Under the pieces are notes generated by a model that saw nothing but the letters and a program-made list of their open reading frames with translations, was not told the DNA's origin and made no database searches. From the NCBI GenBank assembly GCA_002720855.1, contig PBIN01000014.1, forward strand, positions 1-64,000: a DNA stretch of 64,000 bases, read 5' to 3'. The translations under genes were made by a program, and so were the position numbers. The stretch's first letter is position 1. Every line of letters begins with the position of its first letter. The DNA is from Rhodospirillaceae bacterium. Lineage in GTDB: Bacteria; Pseudomonadota; Alphaproteobacteria; MPNO01; UBA2964. Positions 25,984 to 35,437 of the stretch are shown here, one piece after another.

Positions 25984-26908
25984 CATTCACCGCAAAATAC
26001 TGGTCATCAAACTCGGCGCTCTTGGCGATATTGTTTTGGCCCTTGGACCATTTGCTGCCATTCGCGAACATCATCCGGACGCTGAAATAGTTCTTCTGAC
26101 AACTGCCGCGTATGAAAATTTTTTGAAACCCTGCGGCTATTTTGACGACATTTGGATCGATACCAGGCCTTCTCTCTGGCAGGTCCCGACATGGCTGAAT
26201 TTGAAATCCAGATTGCGCGCGGGAGGGTTCACCAGAGTTTATGATTTGCAAACATCTGATCGGAGCGGCTGGTATTTTCGGCTGTTCGGCAAAAGTCTGC
26301 GGCCAGAATGGTCTGGCATCGCCCGCGGTTGTTCACATCCTCACGCGAATCCGGATCGTGACTTTATGCATTCAATCGAACGCCAGAACGAGCAGATGGC
26401 GATGGCAGGAATTTCGCACATCCCTGATGCCAGGCTTGATTGGGTTACGGCGAATACAGCCAGATTTGGTTTGGAGGAGCGCTATGCACTCTTTATTCCC
26501 GGCGGTGCAGCGCACCGGCTCGATAAGCGTTGGTCTGCGGATCGATTTTCCAAATTGGCTCAAATAATCGCTGATCAAGGCATTCAACCTGTTCTGCTTG
26601 GAACGAGCGGGGAATCCGAATTAGCGGAGGAAATTCAGACGGGGTGTTCTGCCATTCTCAATCTTTGTGGTCAGACCGATCTTGCGGATATTGCTGTCCT
26701 GGCGCGTGGTGCGGCAGGCGCCGTGGGAAACGATACCGGTCCCGTTCATATGATTGCAGCGGCAGGGTGCCCGACGACCGTGCTGTTCTCTGCTGCCTCA
26801 GATCCTGCGCTGACGGCACCGCGCGGCGCTTCCGTCGAGATATTGCAGCGGGATAAATTGGACGATCTTTCTGTCGAAGCGGTTGCCGCGGCGTTAAGAT
26901 TACGTTAA
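25973..26908 (+). CDS. Glycosyltransferase family 9 (heptosyltransferase-like)
   Basis: A 311-residue protein of the ADP-heptose:LPS heptosyltransferase family. N-terminal ILVIKLGALGDIVLALGPF and C-terminal LCGQTDLADIAVLARGAAG and VGNDTGPVHMIAAAGCPT are the typical signatures. It overlaps the GT4 gene upstream by 11 bp. It likely adds a heptose-like sugar to lipid A core on the cytoplasmic face; the specific position is not determinable. Confidence 0.9.
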   Translation: MAADIHRKILVIKLGALGDIVLALGPFAAIREHHPDAEIVLLTTAAYENFLKPCGYFDDIWIDTRPSLWQVPTWLNLKSRLRAGGFTRVYDLQTSDRSGWYFRLFGKSLRPEWSGIARGCSHPHANPDRDFMHSIERQNEQMAMAGISHIPDARLDWVTANTARFGLEERYALFIPGGAAHRLDKRWSADRFSKLAQIIADQGIQPVLLGTSGESELAEEIQTGCSAILNLCGQTDLADIAVLARGAAGAVGNDTGPVHMIAAAGCPTTVLFSAASDPALTAPRGASVEILQRDKLDDLSVEAVAAALRLR

Positions 26909-26997
26909 ACGGCTGCTTGCTAGCGTCTGTTTCAGACATAGCTTTGTTTTAACAACGGGTGTAATCGCCTGAATGAACGCCAAATGATAAGCCCCTC

Positions 26998-28971
26998 ATG
27001 AGCACTGCGAACGAGAGCGCAGAGGCTCCACGCGCCGCGAGCGCGTCGGGAGAAGGCGTCTCACTTACCTTACCAGACGGTAGTATCCGCCAATTTGGCG
27101 GACCGGTCTCTGGTGCCGACTTGGCGGCAGACATAGGCCCTGGGTTGGCGAAAGCTGCTGTTGCCGTCGTCGTGGATGGTGAGGTGCGTGATCTCGCGCG
27201 TCTGATAGAAAACGATTCATCAGTAAGTATCGTCACCCGCAAAGATGAAATAGCGCTCGAGATTATTCGCCACGACGCTGCGCATGTTATGGCGGAAGCG
27301 GTTCAAAAACTTTACCCCGGCACGCAAGTGACGATCGGCCCGCCCATCGAAAATGGTTTTTACTATGATTTTGCGCGTGAGGAGCCTTTCACACCAGAAG
27401 ACTTGGAAAAAATTGAAGCCTGTATGACGGAAATCATCGCCCGTGATGAACCGTTTGTCCGCGAGGTGTGGGAACGCGAGAAAGCCATCGAAACCTTTGT
27501 GGGCATGGGAGAGAAGTATAAGGCTGAAATTATCGAAGACCTTCCCGCCGACGAAGAGATTTCGATTTACCACCAAGGTGAATGGTTCGATCTCTGTCGC
27601 GGCCCTCACATGCCGTCCACGGGGCATGTCGGCAAGGGATTCAAGCTATTGAAACTCGCCGGTGCCTATTGGCGTGGGGATTCACGGAATGAAATGCTGC
27701 AGCGGATTTACGGTACGGCGTGGCGTGATCCGAAAGAACTCCGCGTTTATCTCCACCAGTTGGAAGAAGCGGAAAAGCGCGATCACCGCCGGCTTGGTCG
27801 TGAAATGGATTTGTTCCATTTCCAGGAAGAAGCAATTGGTTCGGCGTTCTGGCATCCCAAAGGATGGACTCTTTATCGTGCGATAGAAAATTACATGCGG
27901 GCGCGCCTGGATGAAGCGGGGTATGAAGAGGTCAAAACACCGACGCTGTTTGACCGCGCGCTTTGGGAACAATCCGGTCACTGGGAAAAGTTTCGCGAGC
28001 ATATGTTCACTGCTGACACCGAAGATGAACGAACGCTCGCTGTGAAACCAATGAATTGTCCGGGTCATGTCCAGATTTTTCGACAGGGCATCAAGAGCTA
28101 TCGCGATCTGCCGCTTCGCATGGCGGAGTTCGGCTCCTGTCATCGCTATGAGCCATCCGGTGCATTGCATGGTCTTATGCGGGTACGCGCATTTACCCAG
28201 GATGATGCACATATTTTCTGTACCGAAGATCAGGTGACATCAGAGACCAAAGAGTTTTGTGACCTGTTGCAGACGATTTATGCGGACTTTGGATTTACCG
28301 ACGTCGTTGTGAAATTTTCAGATCGGCCTGAGGTCCGCGCCGGAGACGATAGCGTTTGGGACAAGGCAGAGAGTGCCTTGAAGGAAGCGGTTGATGCGGC
28401 TGGGCTGGAATATTCACTTAACCCCGGCGAAGGCGCCTTCTATGGGCCCAAGCTTGAATTCGTTTTGCGGGACGCGATTGGCCGCGATTGGCAATGCGGG
28501 ACTCTGCAGGTCGATTTTGTTCTTCCTGACAGGCTCGATGCGGAGTTTGTTGCAGAAGACGGTCAAAAGCACCGACCCGTCATGTTGCACCGCGCCATAT
28601 TAGGTTCTTTTGAGCGCTTTATAGGTATTCTGATTGAGAATTATGCCGGCCGGATGCCGTTGTGGCTTGCGCCAACGCAAGTCACCGTCGCGACAATTAC
28701 CAATGCTGCCGATGACTATGCTGAAGAAGTTGCCGATGCACTTAGCGCTGCCGGATTGCGTGTCGATCTGGATCAACGAAACGAGAAAATTAATTACAAG
28801 GTGCGCGAACATAGTCTCGCGAAGGTACCGGCGCTTTTTGTTGTCGGTGCCAAGGAGTTAGAAGCACGCACCGTCGCCATCCGCCGCCTCGGAAGCAAGG
28901 AACAGGAAGTCCTTGCCTTGACCGAAGCGGTGGCTAGACTTGCTGAGGAATCCGCCCCGCCCGCCGGTTGA
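26998..28971 (+). CDS. thrS: Threonyl-tRNA synthetase
   Basis: A 657-residue class II synthetase charging tRNA-Thr. Domain order: TGS (about 20-80, [15 protein letters not shown]), editing domain with [17 protein letters not shown] (HxxxH type) , catalytic core with the zinc cysteine in [12 protein letters not shown], motif 2 [17 protein letters not shown], motif 3 [12 protein letters not shown], and the anticodon-binding domain at the end. The N-terminus has about 20 extra residues before the TGS start, so a later start is possible. It heads the thrS-infC-rpmI-rplT-pheST order of housekeeping genes. I see no T-box-like leader in the 89 bp upstream. Confidence 0.97.
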   Translation: MSTANESAEAPRAASASGEGVSLTLPDGSIRQFGGPVSGADLAADIGPGLAKAAVAVVVDGEVRDLARLIENDSSVSIVTRKDEIALEIIRHDAAHVMAEAVQKLYPGTQVTIGPPIENGFYYDFAREEPFTPEDLEKIEACMTEIIARDEPFVREVWEREKAIETFVGMGEKYKAEIIEDLPADEEISIYHQGEWFDLCRGPHMPSTGHVGKGFKLLKLAGAYWRGDSRNEMLQRIYGTAWRDPKELRVYLHQLEEAEKRDHRRLGREMDLFHFQEEAIGSAFWHPKGWTLYRAIENYMRARLDEAGYEEVKTPTLFDRALWEQSGHWEKFREHMFTADTEDERTLAVKPMNCPGHVQIFRQGIKSYRDLPLRMAEFGSCHRYEPSGALHGLMRVRAFTQDDAHIFCTEDQVTSETKEFCDLLQTIYADFGFTDVVVKFSDRPEVRAGDDSVWDKAESALKEAVDAAGLEYSLNPGEGAFYGPKLEFVLRDAIGRDWQCGTLQVDFVLPDRLDAEFVAEDGQKHRPVMLHRAILGSFERFIGILIENYAGRMPLWLAPTQVTVATITNAADDYAEEVADALSAAGLRVDLDQRNEKINYKVREHSLAKVPALFVVGAKELEARTVAIRRLGSKEQEVLALTEAVARLAEESAPPAG

Positions 28972-29004
28972 CCCGGTAAAAAAGGGTTGGTGGACCCATT
29001 ACTG

Positions 29005-29021
29005 AAGGAGAAACGCTTATC
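29005..29021 (+). promoter_or_regulatory. Shine-Dalgarno and ATC start codon of infC
   Basis: AAGGAG (29005-29010) is followed by 8 nt and then ATC (29019-29021), from which the translation begins with the expected IF-3 N-terminus ARRPFQQP. There is no ATG, GTG or TTG in frame between the preceding stop and the conserved domain at the right place. This decides the start and marks it as a discriminated initiation codon. Confidence 0.8.
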
Positions 29022-29558
29022 GCACGAAGACCATTCCAGCAGCCGGTTCCGCAAAAGGACGAACGGCGCATTAACGAACTAATTGAGGCGCCAGAAGTGC
29101 GGCTCGTAGACCCCGACGGAGAAGTACTCGGGGTTGTTCCAACTTCCGAAGCATTAGCCAAAGCAGATGAATTGGGTCTCGATCTTGTCGAGATGGCCTC
29201 AAACGCCAGCCCGCCCGTTTGCAAGATTCTCGATTATGGAAAACTGAAATACGAGGATCAGAAGCGCAAAGCCGAAGCACGCAAAAAACAAAAAACCATT
29301 GATGTCAAAGAAATCAAAATGCGTCCTGGCATCGAATCGCATGACTACGATGTCAAAATGCGGGCGATGCATCGCTTCCTTGACGATGGCGACAAGGTGA
29401 AGGTTACCTTGCGGTTCCGCGGGCGAGAAATGGCCCATCAGGACCTTGGTATGAATGTATTAAACCGGGTTAAGGATGATCTCGAAGACCATGCGAAAGT
29501 TGAGCAATACCCGAAAATGGAAGGTCGCCAGATGGTGATGGTACTGGTACCACGCTAA
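29019..29558 (+). CDS. infC: Translation initiation factor IF-3
   Basis: A 179-residue protein that binds the 30S subunit and checks the start codon-initiator tRNA pairing. Starting from ATC at 29019 gives [20 protein letters not shown], the usual N-domain beginning, then [33 protein letters not shown], the linker with [17 protein letters not shown] and the C-domain [13 protein letters not shown]. Ends [15 protein letters not shown] as normal. An ATT seven codons upstream is also in frame but is ahead of the Shine-Dalgarno. Use of a rare start codon is known for E. coli infC (AUU), where IF-3 represses its own synthesis; the ATC here would allow the same control. Confidence 0.95.
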   Translation: MARRPFQQPVPQKDERRINELIEAPEVRLVDPDGEVLGVVPTSEALAKADELGLDLVEMASNASPPVCKILDYGKLKYEDQKRKAEARKKQKTIDVKEIKMRPGIESHDYDVKMRAMHRFLDDGDKVKVTLRFRGREMAHQDLGMNVLNRVKDDLEDHAKVEQYPKMEGRQMVMVLVPR

Positions 29559-29578
29559 TCTGAGAAATCTTTGTCACT

Positions 29579-29604
29579 AAAGGGCGGATATTGGGGCGCC
29601 CTTT
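29579..29604 (+). terminator. Hairpin between infC and rpmI
   Basis: AAAGGGCG (29579-29586) pairs perfectly with CGCCCTTT (29597-29604) around a 10-nt loop, followed by CAGTTTCT, a weak U-tract. It stands 20 bp after the infC stop in a 218-bp gap. It may be a partial terminator or an attenuator in the leader of the L35/L20 genes, which are often controlled by L20 binding. The rest of the gap shows no gene. Confidence 0.5.
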
Positions 29605-29776
29605 CAGTTTCTAACTGCTTGCAATCTGAGGCCAGGGCCGTTATAAACCGCGGCCTTGCGCAGTTTTGCGCGAGAACAGGTGGTCCGGCGATTATCACAG
29701 TCAAAATATGGCAAAAGATAATGGGCATGCCGAGGCGATCTGCATGAAAACCGAACAATGATTAAGGATATTGGAA

Positions 29777-29974
29777 ATGCCCAAGATGAAGACAAAATCG
29801 AGCGCCAAAAAGCGCTTCTCCAAAACCGGCACCGGTAAGATCAAGCGTAACTACGCCTACAAGCGTCACTGCCTTGAAGAAAAGTCATATAAAATGCGCC
29901 GCAAAGCGCGCGGTACAACGACCTTGACGCCTCAGGACGCCAAGCTCGTTCGGCAATATATGCCTTACCTATAA
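29777..29974 (+). CDS. rpmI: 50S ribosomal protein L35
   Basis: A 65-residue basic ribosomal protein beginning [18 protein letters not shown], the standard L35 N-terminus, and ending RQYMPYL. An upstream TTG in frame would add two residues (ME), but homologues begin at MPKMK, so I use the ATG at 29777. GGATATTGGAA upstream provides a modest ribosome site. rplT follows by 22 bp. Confidence 0.97.
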   Translation: MPKMKTKSSAKKRFSKTGTGKIKRNYAYKRHCLEEKSYKMRRKARGTTTLTPQDAKLVRQYMPYL

Positions 29975-29996
29975 CCGACACTGACGGAGAAACGAC

Positions 29997-30356
29997 ATGT
30001 CACGCGCAAGAAGCGGCGTTGCAGCACACGCCCGCCACAAAAAGGTTCTCGCTCAGGCCAAAGGCTATCGGGGACGCAATCGAACCGCATTCCGGGTTGC
30101 GAAAGAAAAGGTTGAGAAAGGGCTGCAATATGCCTATCGCGATCGCCGTAATCGTAAACGGAATTTTCGGTCACTATGGATTCAGCGGATCAATGCCGGT
30201 GCCCGCCAAAATGGTCTTACCTATTCGCGTTTGATGAATGGTTTAAACCGCGCTGGAATTGAGCTTGACCGTAAGGTTCTTGCGGATCTTGCCGTTCAGG
30301 AACCGGCGGCATTTAAAACGATTTGCGAGCAGGCTCAAGCCGCGCTGGCAGACTAA
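29997..30356 (+). CDS. rplT: 50S ribosomal protein L20
   Basis: A 119-residue rRNA-binding protein needed early in 50S assembly, and known in several bacteria to repress the rpmI-rplT mRNA. The sequence has [39 protein letters not shown] and [17 protein letters not shown], all typical. CGGAGAAACGAC gives a good ribosome site. Adjacent to rpmI in the normal order. Confidence 0.98.
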   Translation: MSRARSGVAAHARHKKVLAQAKGYRGRNRTAFRVAKEKVEKGLQYAYRDRRNRKRNFRSLWIQRINAGARQNGLTYSRLMNGLNRAGIELDRKVLADLAVQEPAAFKTICEQAQAALAD

Positions 30357-30471
30357 GTCATCGGTTCTGGGAATTAGTCGCTTGGGGTTTACCCACAAAT
30401 AATCCGGTATAGCGTCGCGCAGGTGACCGTGACGCTCTGCTGGGCGTGGGCGGTGTAATGGGCATTGGCGT

Positions 30472-31548
30472 ATGACAACGGAAAATCTAGATACCTTAAG
30501 AGATAGTTTGCTCGCCGAGATTGAGGGCGCGGCAAATCTCGAGGCGCTGGAGGACATCCGGGTGGCAGCGCTTGGCAAGCAGGGGACCGTCACTGGCCTC
30601 TTGAAAAGCCTTGGCCAAGCCGCGCCAGAAAACCGCAAGGCACTCGGTCAATCCATCAACAATGTTAAGTCCGCTGTTAACGACGCACTGACTGAGCGCA
30701 AAACGCAACTGGAAGCCGGCGCGTTGGACGAGCGTCTGATCGCCGAGGCAATTGACGTAACGTTGCCGGTGAGACCGCAGCAGGAAGGCCGCATTCATCC
30801 GATTAGCCAGACCATCGATGAGATGGTCGCAATCTTTTGTGAGATGGGCTTTGTAATAGCCGAAGGGCCACACATCGAAACCGATTTCAACAACTTCACG
30901 GCGCTCAACATTCCGCCGGAACATCCGGCGCGTCAGGAGCACGACACGTTTTATCTGCCCGAGAAAGAAGACGGTTCCCGGCTGGTTTTGCGGACACACA
31001 CTTCTCCAGTGCAAATCCGCACAATGGTGAATCAGAAACCGCCAATTCGTATCGTCGTACCCGGTCGGACCTTCCGGGCAGATTATGACGCAACGCATTC
31101 GCCGATGTTTCATCAGATTGAAGGGCTAGTGATCGACGAGACCACTCATATGGGTCATCTGAAAGGTTGTTTGATTGAGTTCTGCCGCGCCTTTTTTGGT
31201 GTTGATGATTTGCCTGCGCGTTTTCGCCCTTCGTATTTTCCCTTCACCGAACCTTCGGCAGAAATGGATATAGGCTGCTCGCGTGAAGGCGGCGGCCTGA
31301 AGATCGGTGCCGGCGCGGATTGGTTGGAAATTCTCGGTTGCGGCATGGTGCACCCCAATGTTCTGGCGGCCTGCGGTATCGACTCGACCAAATATCAGGG
31401 CTTCGCCTTTGGACTTGGGATCGAGCGCGCCGCAATGCTCAAATATGGCATCCCCGATCTTCGGACATTCTATGAGTCGGACCTGCGTTGGCTTCGCCAT
31501 TACGGCTTCTCGGCTCTCGATATTCCCTCCGTGACAAAGGGGGTGTAA
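30472..31548 (+). CDS. pheS: Phenylalanyl-tRNA synthetase alpha subunit
   Basis: A 358-residue catalytic subunit of the alpha2-beta2 enzyme. An N-terminal coiled-coil tRNA-binding arm (about 1-90) leads to the class II core: [19 protein letters not shown], the motif 2 region [35 protein letters not shown] and the motif 3 region [18 protein letters not shown]. Length is standard. pheT begins 3 bp after its stop. A 115-bp gap after rplT contains no gene. Confidence 0.98.
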   Translation: MTTENLDTLRDSLLAEIEGAANLEALEDIRVAALGKQGTVTGLLKSLGQAAPENRKALGQSINNVKSAVNDALTERKTQLEAGALDERLIAEAIDVTLPVRPQQEGRIHPISQTIDEMVAIFCEMGFVIAEGPHIETDFNNFTALNIPPEHPARQEHDTFYLPEKEDGSRLVLRTHTSPVQIRTMVNQKPPIRIVVPGRTFRADYDATHSPMFHQIEGLVIDETTHMGHLKGCLIEFCRAFFGVDDLPARFRPSYFPFTEPSAEMDIGCSREGGGLKIGAGADWLEILGCGMVHPNVLAACGIDSTKYQGFAFGLGIERAAMLKYGIPDLRTFYESDLRWLRHYGFSALDIPSVTKGV

Positions 31549-31551
31549 GCG

Positions 31552-33954
31552 ATGCTGTTTACATTCTCCTGGCTCAAGGAACATCTCGATACCGATGCCT
31601 CGCTCGAAGAAATTACAGATCGACTGTCGATGCTCGGATTGGAAGTAGAGGGTGTTGATGATCGCGGTGATGCCCTCGCGCCATTTGTCATTGGATATGT
31701 AAAAGAAGCCCGGCAACATCCGAATGCCGATCGATTGCAGCTTTGTGTCGTCGATGCTGGTGCCGGTGACGTCCAGGTCGTCTGTGGTGCGCCGAATGCC
31801 AGGACTGGAATGAAAGGCGTTTTTGCACCAAGCGGCAGTTATATCCCCGGTTCCGACATGACATTAAAACCGTCAAAAATTCGGGGCGAGGAATCTAACG
31901 GTATGTTGTGTTCCGAACGCGAGATGGGGCTCTCGGATGATCATGATGGTATTATCGAGTTGCCCGATGATGCGCCGGTTGGCGAAACCTGGGCAAGCTG
32001 GGCCGGGTTGGACGATGCCGTGATCGATATCGCGCTGACGCCGAACCGCGGCGACTGTGCAAGCGTGCGTGGTATCGCGCGGGACCTGGCAGCCGCAGGA
32101 CTTGGAACGCTTAAACCACTGGATGCCTCAGCTGTTACCGGCGAATTCGAAAGTCCCGTAAAGTGGCAACGCGATTTTTCCGAAGCATCCGGCGACGCCT
32201 GTCCGATGGTGGTTGGCCGAACTTTCCGAAATGTAAAAAATGGCGAAAGCCCGCAATGGCTGCAGGATCGTTTGCGCGTGATCGGACTTCGGCCGATCTC
32301 GGCGCTGGTCGATATCACCAACTGGTCAACATTTGACTTGGGACGGCCGCTGCATGTTTTTGATGCAGACAAAATCAGTGGTGATCTCACGATGCGTTTC
32401 GCCAATTCCGGTGAGAAGCTTGAAGCCCTGGATGAACGCGAATATGAACTCGAAGATGGCATGATTGTTATTGCCGATGAAAATGGACCGCAAGGCATTG
32501 GCGGCGTCATGGGCGGCATGGCATCAGGGTGCAGCGAAATGACGACCAACGTGTTTCTCGAAGTCGCTCTGTTTGACCCTATCAGGATTGCCGAAACCGG
32601 CCGCAAGCTAGGCATTATTTCTGATGCCCGCTATCGCTTTGAACGTGGTATCGACCCGACCTCATTGGATTGGGGCACGGAGATCGCAAGCCGGTTGATC
32701 CTTGATATCTGTGGTGGTGAAGCGTCTGAACTGACGACTGCCGGCGAGATGCCGGACTGGCAACGCAATGAGACCCTCCGCACTTCGCGCATCCTATCGC
32801 TCGGTGGAGTTGACGTGTCCACCGGGGAGCAAAAGGGAATTCTATCACACCTTGGATTTGAACCTGAAGCCGATGGCGAGAAACTGCATTGCGCCGTACC
32901 GCCCTGGCGACCGGATATCGAAGGCGAAGCCGATCTCGTCGAAGAAGTGCTTCGAATTTACGGGTATGACAACATTCCGGCTGTACCTTTGCCCAACGAT
33001 GCCATCGTACCCGAACCAGTACGGGATGCCGCCCAGCAGCGTGTTGAAACGATCCGCCGTGGCCTTGCTTCGCGCGGTCTGGTTGAAGCTGTTACCTATT
33101 CATTCCTCGATGAAAAAACAGCGAATATTTTCGGAGAGGTTCCCGATTCTTTGCGATTGGCCAATCCAATCAGTACGGATCTCGATACAATGCGGCCCTC
33201 GGCTTTGCCGAATCTCATTACGGCGATCGCCCGAAATATGGCACGTGGATTGGAAAATCCAGCGCTGTTCGAAGTAGGCCCTCAATATTCTGATGATACG
33301 CCCGAAGGTCAGGCAACCGTTGCCGCAGGTGCACGGGCTGGTGCAACAGGCGGCCGGAACTGGGCTGAAAAGTCGGAGCCGGTTGATGCATTTCATGCGA
33401 AAGCGGACGCCCTCGCGGCTCTCTCTTTGGCTGGGGCACCTGTTGAAAATTTGCAAGTTACCACCGATGCGCCTGACTGGTACCATCCAGGCCGTTCCGG
33501 CTGTTTACGGCTTGGACCCAACGTTCTTGCCCAGTTTGGTGAACTTCACCCGCGGGTAATAGCCTCATTAGATGCAGAAGGCCCGATCGCGGGATTCGAA
33601 ATTTTTATTGATCAAATTCCGCCGGCCAAATCAAAAGGCGGTGCAGCAAAACGATTACTGACTTTGTCCTCCCTCCAGCCTGTGCGGCGTGATTTTGCCT
33701 TTATCGTAAAGGAAGAGATTGTCGCGGGCGATGTTTTGCGGGCCGTTCGGACGGCAGAACGCTCTCTTATCGTTGATGTTGAGTTATTCGACGTTTATCG
33801 CGGAAAAGGCGTAGAGGAAGGGAATAAGTCTGTGGCGCTTGCCGTAACGCTGCAGCCCACCGAAGCAACGATGACGGAAGAAGAGATAGACGCCGTGGCG
33901 GATAAAATCGTTGCCAACGTTACCAAACAGACGGGCGGTGTCCTTCGCGGCTAA
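31552..33954 (+). CDS. pheT: Phenylalanyl-tRNA synthetase beta subunit
   Basis: An 800-residue subunit. Domains in order: tRNA-binding EMAP-like domain (about 40-150, ADRLQLCVVDAG and GVFAPSGSYIPG), B3/B4 editing domain (about 210-390, PLHVFDADKISGD, GVMGGMASG), B5, the catalytic-like B6/B7 core and a C-terminal ferredoxin-fold anticodon-binding domain (about 705-800, SLQPVRRDFAFIVKEE, VELFDVYRGKGVEEG). Forms an operon with pheS. Length usual. Confidence 0.98.
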   Translation: MLFTFSWLKEHLDTDASLEEITDRLSMLGLEVEGVDDRGDALAPFVIGYVKEARQHPNADRLQLCVVDAGAGDVQVVCGAPNARTGMKGVFAPSGSYIPGSDMTLKPSKIRGEESNGMLCSEREMGLSDDHDGIIELPDDAPVGETWASWAGLDDAVIDIALTPNRGDCASVRGIARDLAAAGLGTLKPLDASAVTGEFESPVKWQRDFSEASGDACPMVVGRTFRNVKNGESPQWLQDRLRVIGLRPISALVDITNWSTFDLGRPLHVFDADKISGDLTMRFANSGEKLEALDEREYELEDGMIVIADENGPQGIGGVMGGMASGCSEMTTNVFLEVALFDPIRIAETGRKLGIISDARYRFERGIDPTSLDWGTEIASRLILDICGGEASELTTAGEMPDWQRNETLRTSRILSLGGVDVSTGEQKGILSHLGFEPEADGEKLHCAVPPWRPDIEGEADLVEEVLRIYGYDNIPAVPLPNDAIVPEPVRDAAQQRVETIRRGLASRGLVEAVTYSFLDEKTANIFGEVPDSLRLANPISTDLDTMRPSALPNLITAIARNMARGLENPALFEVGPQYSDDTPEGQATVAAGARAGATGGRNWAEKSEPVDAFHAKADALAALSLAGAPVENLQVTTDAPDWYHPGRSGCLRLGPNVLAQFGELHPRVIASLDAEGPIAGFEIFIDQIPPAKSKGGAAKRLLTLSSLQPVRRDFAFIVKEEIVAGDVLRAVRTAERSLIVDVELFDVYRGKGVEEGNKSVALAVTLQPTEATMTEEEIDAVADKIVANVTKQTGGVLRG

Positions 33955-34017
33955 AAGAAAAGTTGAGAATCGCGCCCGACCTTCCTATCTTTTCTTATAG
34001 TAAGGAGGCAGGTAGCG

Positions 34018-34512
34018 ATGAAGAAGACGATCCTCACGGCTCTTATTGGCCTGATAGTCGGCGGTGGCGGCGGATTCGCTATCGGCATTTTTATCTATCC
34101 GTTTATTTTCCCTCCGCCACCGGCAATGGAAAAAGTTGAGAACCGCGAAGAGAAAACGGTCGTCGCGACAGGCAAATTTATTCATGCCAATCCGGCCGAC
34201 CCTGTTCATTACGGGAAAGGCGGTCTTGAGGTTCTCAAGGGAGAAACCGGTGGCAATCTGATTCATCTAAAACCTGATTTCAAAGTTGGACCTGGTCCCC
34301 GCTTCCATATTTATCTCGCAGACAAAGCAAAGATCATGAATAGCGCTGATTTTAAGGCGGCTAAGAAAATTGATCTTGGGAAATTGCGTGCATTTGAAGG
34401 CAGTCAGGTCTATCCGGTACCCAAAGGAACCGATATAGAACCGGTCAAGAGCGTTGTTATCTGGTGTAAGGAATTCAACGTCCTGATTTCACCCGCTACG
34501 TTGCAGAAGTAG
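34018..34512 (+). CDS. DM13-domain protein with N-terminal membrane anchor
   Basis: A 164-residue protein with one N-terminal hydrophobic segment (TALIGLIVGGGGGFAIGIFI) that is probably an uncleaved anchor, then a DM13 domain. Diagnostic stretches are HYGKGGLEVLKG, GPGPRFHIYLADKA, DLGKLRAFEGSQVYPVPKG and the terminal VVIWCKEFNVLISPATL, where the Cys is the conserved putative redox residue of the domain. DM13 domains are suggested to act in extracytoplasmic electron transfer. Good ribosome site (AAGGAGG). Function in this organism unknown. Confidence 0.82.
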   Translation: MKKTILTALIGLIVGGGGGFAIGIFIYPFIFPPPPAMEKVENREEKTVVATGKFIHANPADPVHYGKGGLEVLKGETGGNLIHLKPDFKVGPGPRFHIYLADKAKIMNSADFKAAKKIDLGKLRAFEGSQVYPVPKGTDIEPVKSVVIWCKEFNVLISPATLQK

Positions 34513-34675
34513 TAGGCGGCGAACTTTAATTATTCGATTTTTTCGGATTTAGTGAACAACGGCGAGACCCGGCCTATCGGGCGGGACAGCGCGCAGTTGC
34601 AAAAATGATTCCGAGTGCCCGAAAGATGTTATTCGATCTGCGTCGATCACTAAAAACACAAGCACAGATAAGCCA

Positions 34676-35344
34676 GTGAAATTCTTATTCATTTTAATGG
34701 GGGTATTTACGCTGCTCGGCGGGGACAAACTTGAGTCGAGAGAAATACCTGAACTTTCAGCTGATGTTGATTCCGTTGCGATCTATGTCGTTCGCCACGA
34801 TTGGCATGTCGGCATCGCGGTCCCCGTGTCAAAAATCGATAAGCGTTATCTTCCTGAACGTAAAGACTTTCCGGTTGCGAAATTCCTGGAGATTGGCTGG
34901 GGAGATGCGCGCTTCTACCGGGCAAAGGAAGTCACCGTCTCGATGGCGTTAAATGCGCTCTTTCGACCGACAGAAAGTATCGTCCATATTGCAGGTTTTG
35001 ACCGTCCCGTTGAAAAATTCTTTCCTAATTCAGGTGTCTATAAGATCGAGCTGTCGCGGCCGAAATTTGATGAGGTGTCACGATTTATTCACCGGAGTAT
35101 TGAGCGGGAAAATTTGGACATTGCTCGCAACTCAGGAACGGGACGTTACGGGAAAAGTTTTTTCTATAAAGGTATCGGCTCATATCATCTTTTCCGAACC
35201 TGCAATACCTGGGCAGCCCAGGCACTGCACATTGGAGGTATAGAGATTTCGGTATCTGGCACAATAACGGCAGAGGGTCTGGCAACCCAAATCGCCGAAC
35301 AAGCCGTAATTCTGCAGGAACGAACAACACCAGAGTCTGAATAA
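34676..35344 (+). CDS. DUF2459 (TIGR02117) family protein
   Basis: A 222-residue protein recognised by IYVVRHDWHVGIAVPVS, EIGWGDARFYRA, YFLRPTES-like (ALFRPTESIVHI) and FRTCNTWAAQALHIGG. The HDWH and CNTW residues are the conserved polar positions of the family and look catalytic, but no activity is known to me. The GTG start at 34676 overlaps a TGA of a coding-like but startless frame immediately upstream. A short hydrophobic N-terminus (FLFILMGVFTLLGG) may be a signal. Confidence 0.8.
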   Translation: MKFLFILMGVFTLLGGDKLESREIPELSADVDSVAIYVVRHDWHVGIAVPVSKIDKRYLPERKDFPVAKFLEIGWGDARFYRAKEVTVSMALNALFRPTESIVHIAGFDRPVEKFFPNSGVYKIELSRPKFDEVSRFIHRSIERENLDIARNSGTGRYGKSFFYKGIGSYHLFRTCNTWAAQALHIGGIEISVSGTITAEGLATQIAEQAVILQERTTPESE

Positions 35345-35437
35345 ATCGCTCCTGATTGCGGCGGTAGTTTCGTTTCAACGCTCAAATTCTTATTGCTTGC
35401 GGTACTATGGTCGACTGATTATGTTTCGCGCAATCTC

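Noticed and set aside
26909-26997. T-box or other tRNA-sensing leader before thrS
   Set aside because: The gap is only 89 bp, lacks the conserved T-box sequence, and such leaders are not usual in Gram-negative bacteria.
33955-33996. Terminator after pheT (AAGAAAAG/CTTTTCTT)
   Set aside because: The stem is all A/T with a 26-nt loop and no clear U-tract position; too weak to call.
34605-34679. 24-codon ATG frame ending in the GTG of the DUF2459 gene
   Set aside because: The frame looks coding for some distance upstream, but the piece with a start is too short and unrecognised; I keep only the note that its stop overlaps the GTG.
35393-35437. Extra 15 residues before LepA
   Set aside because: Homologues begin at MTELSHIRN-like sequence; the ATG at 35438 gives a standard 600-residue protein.
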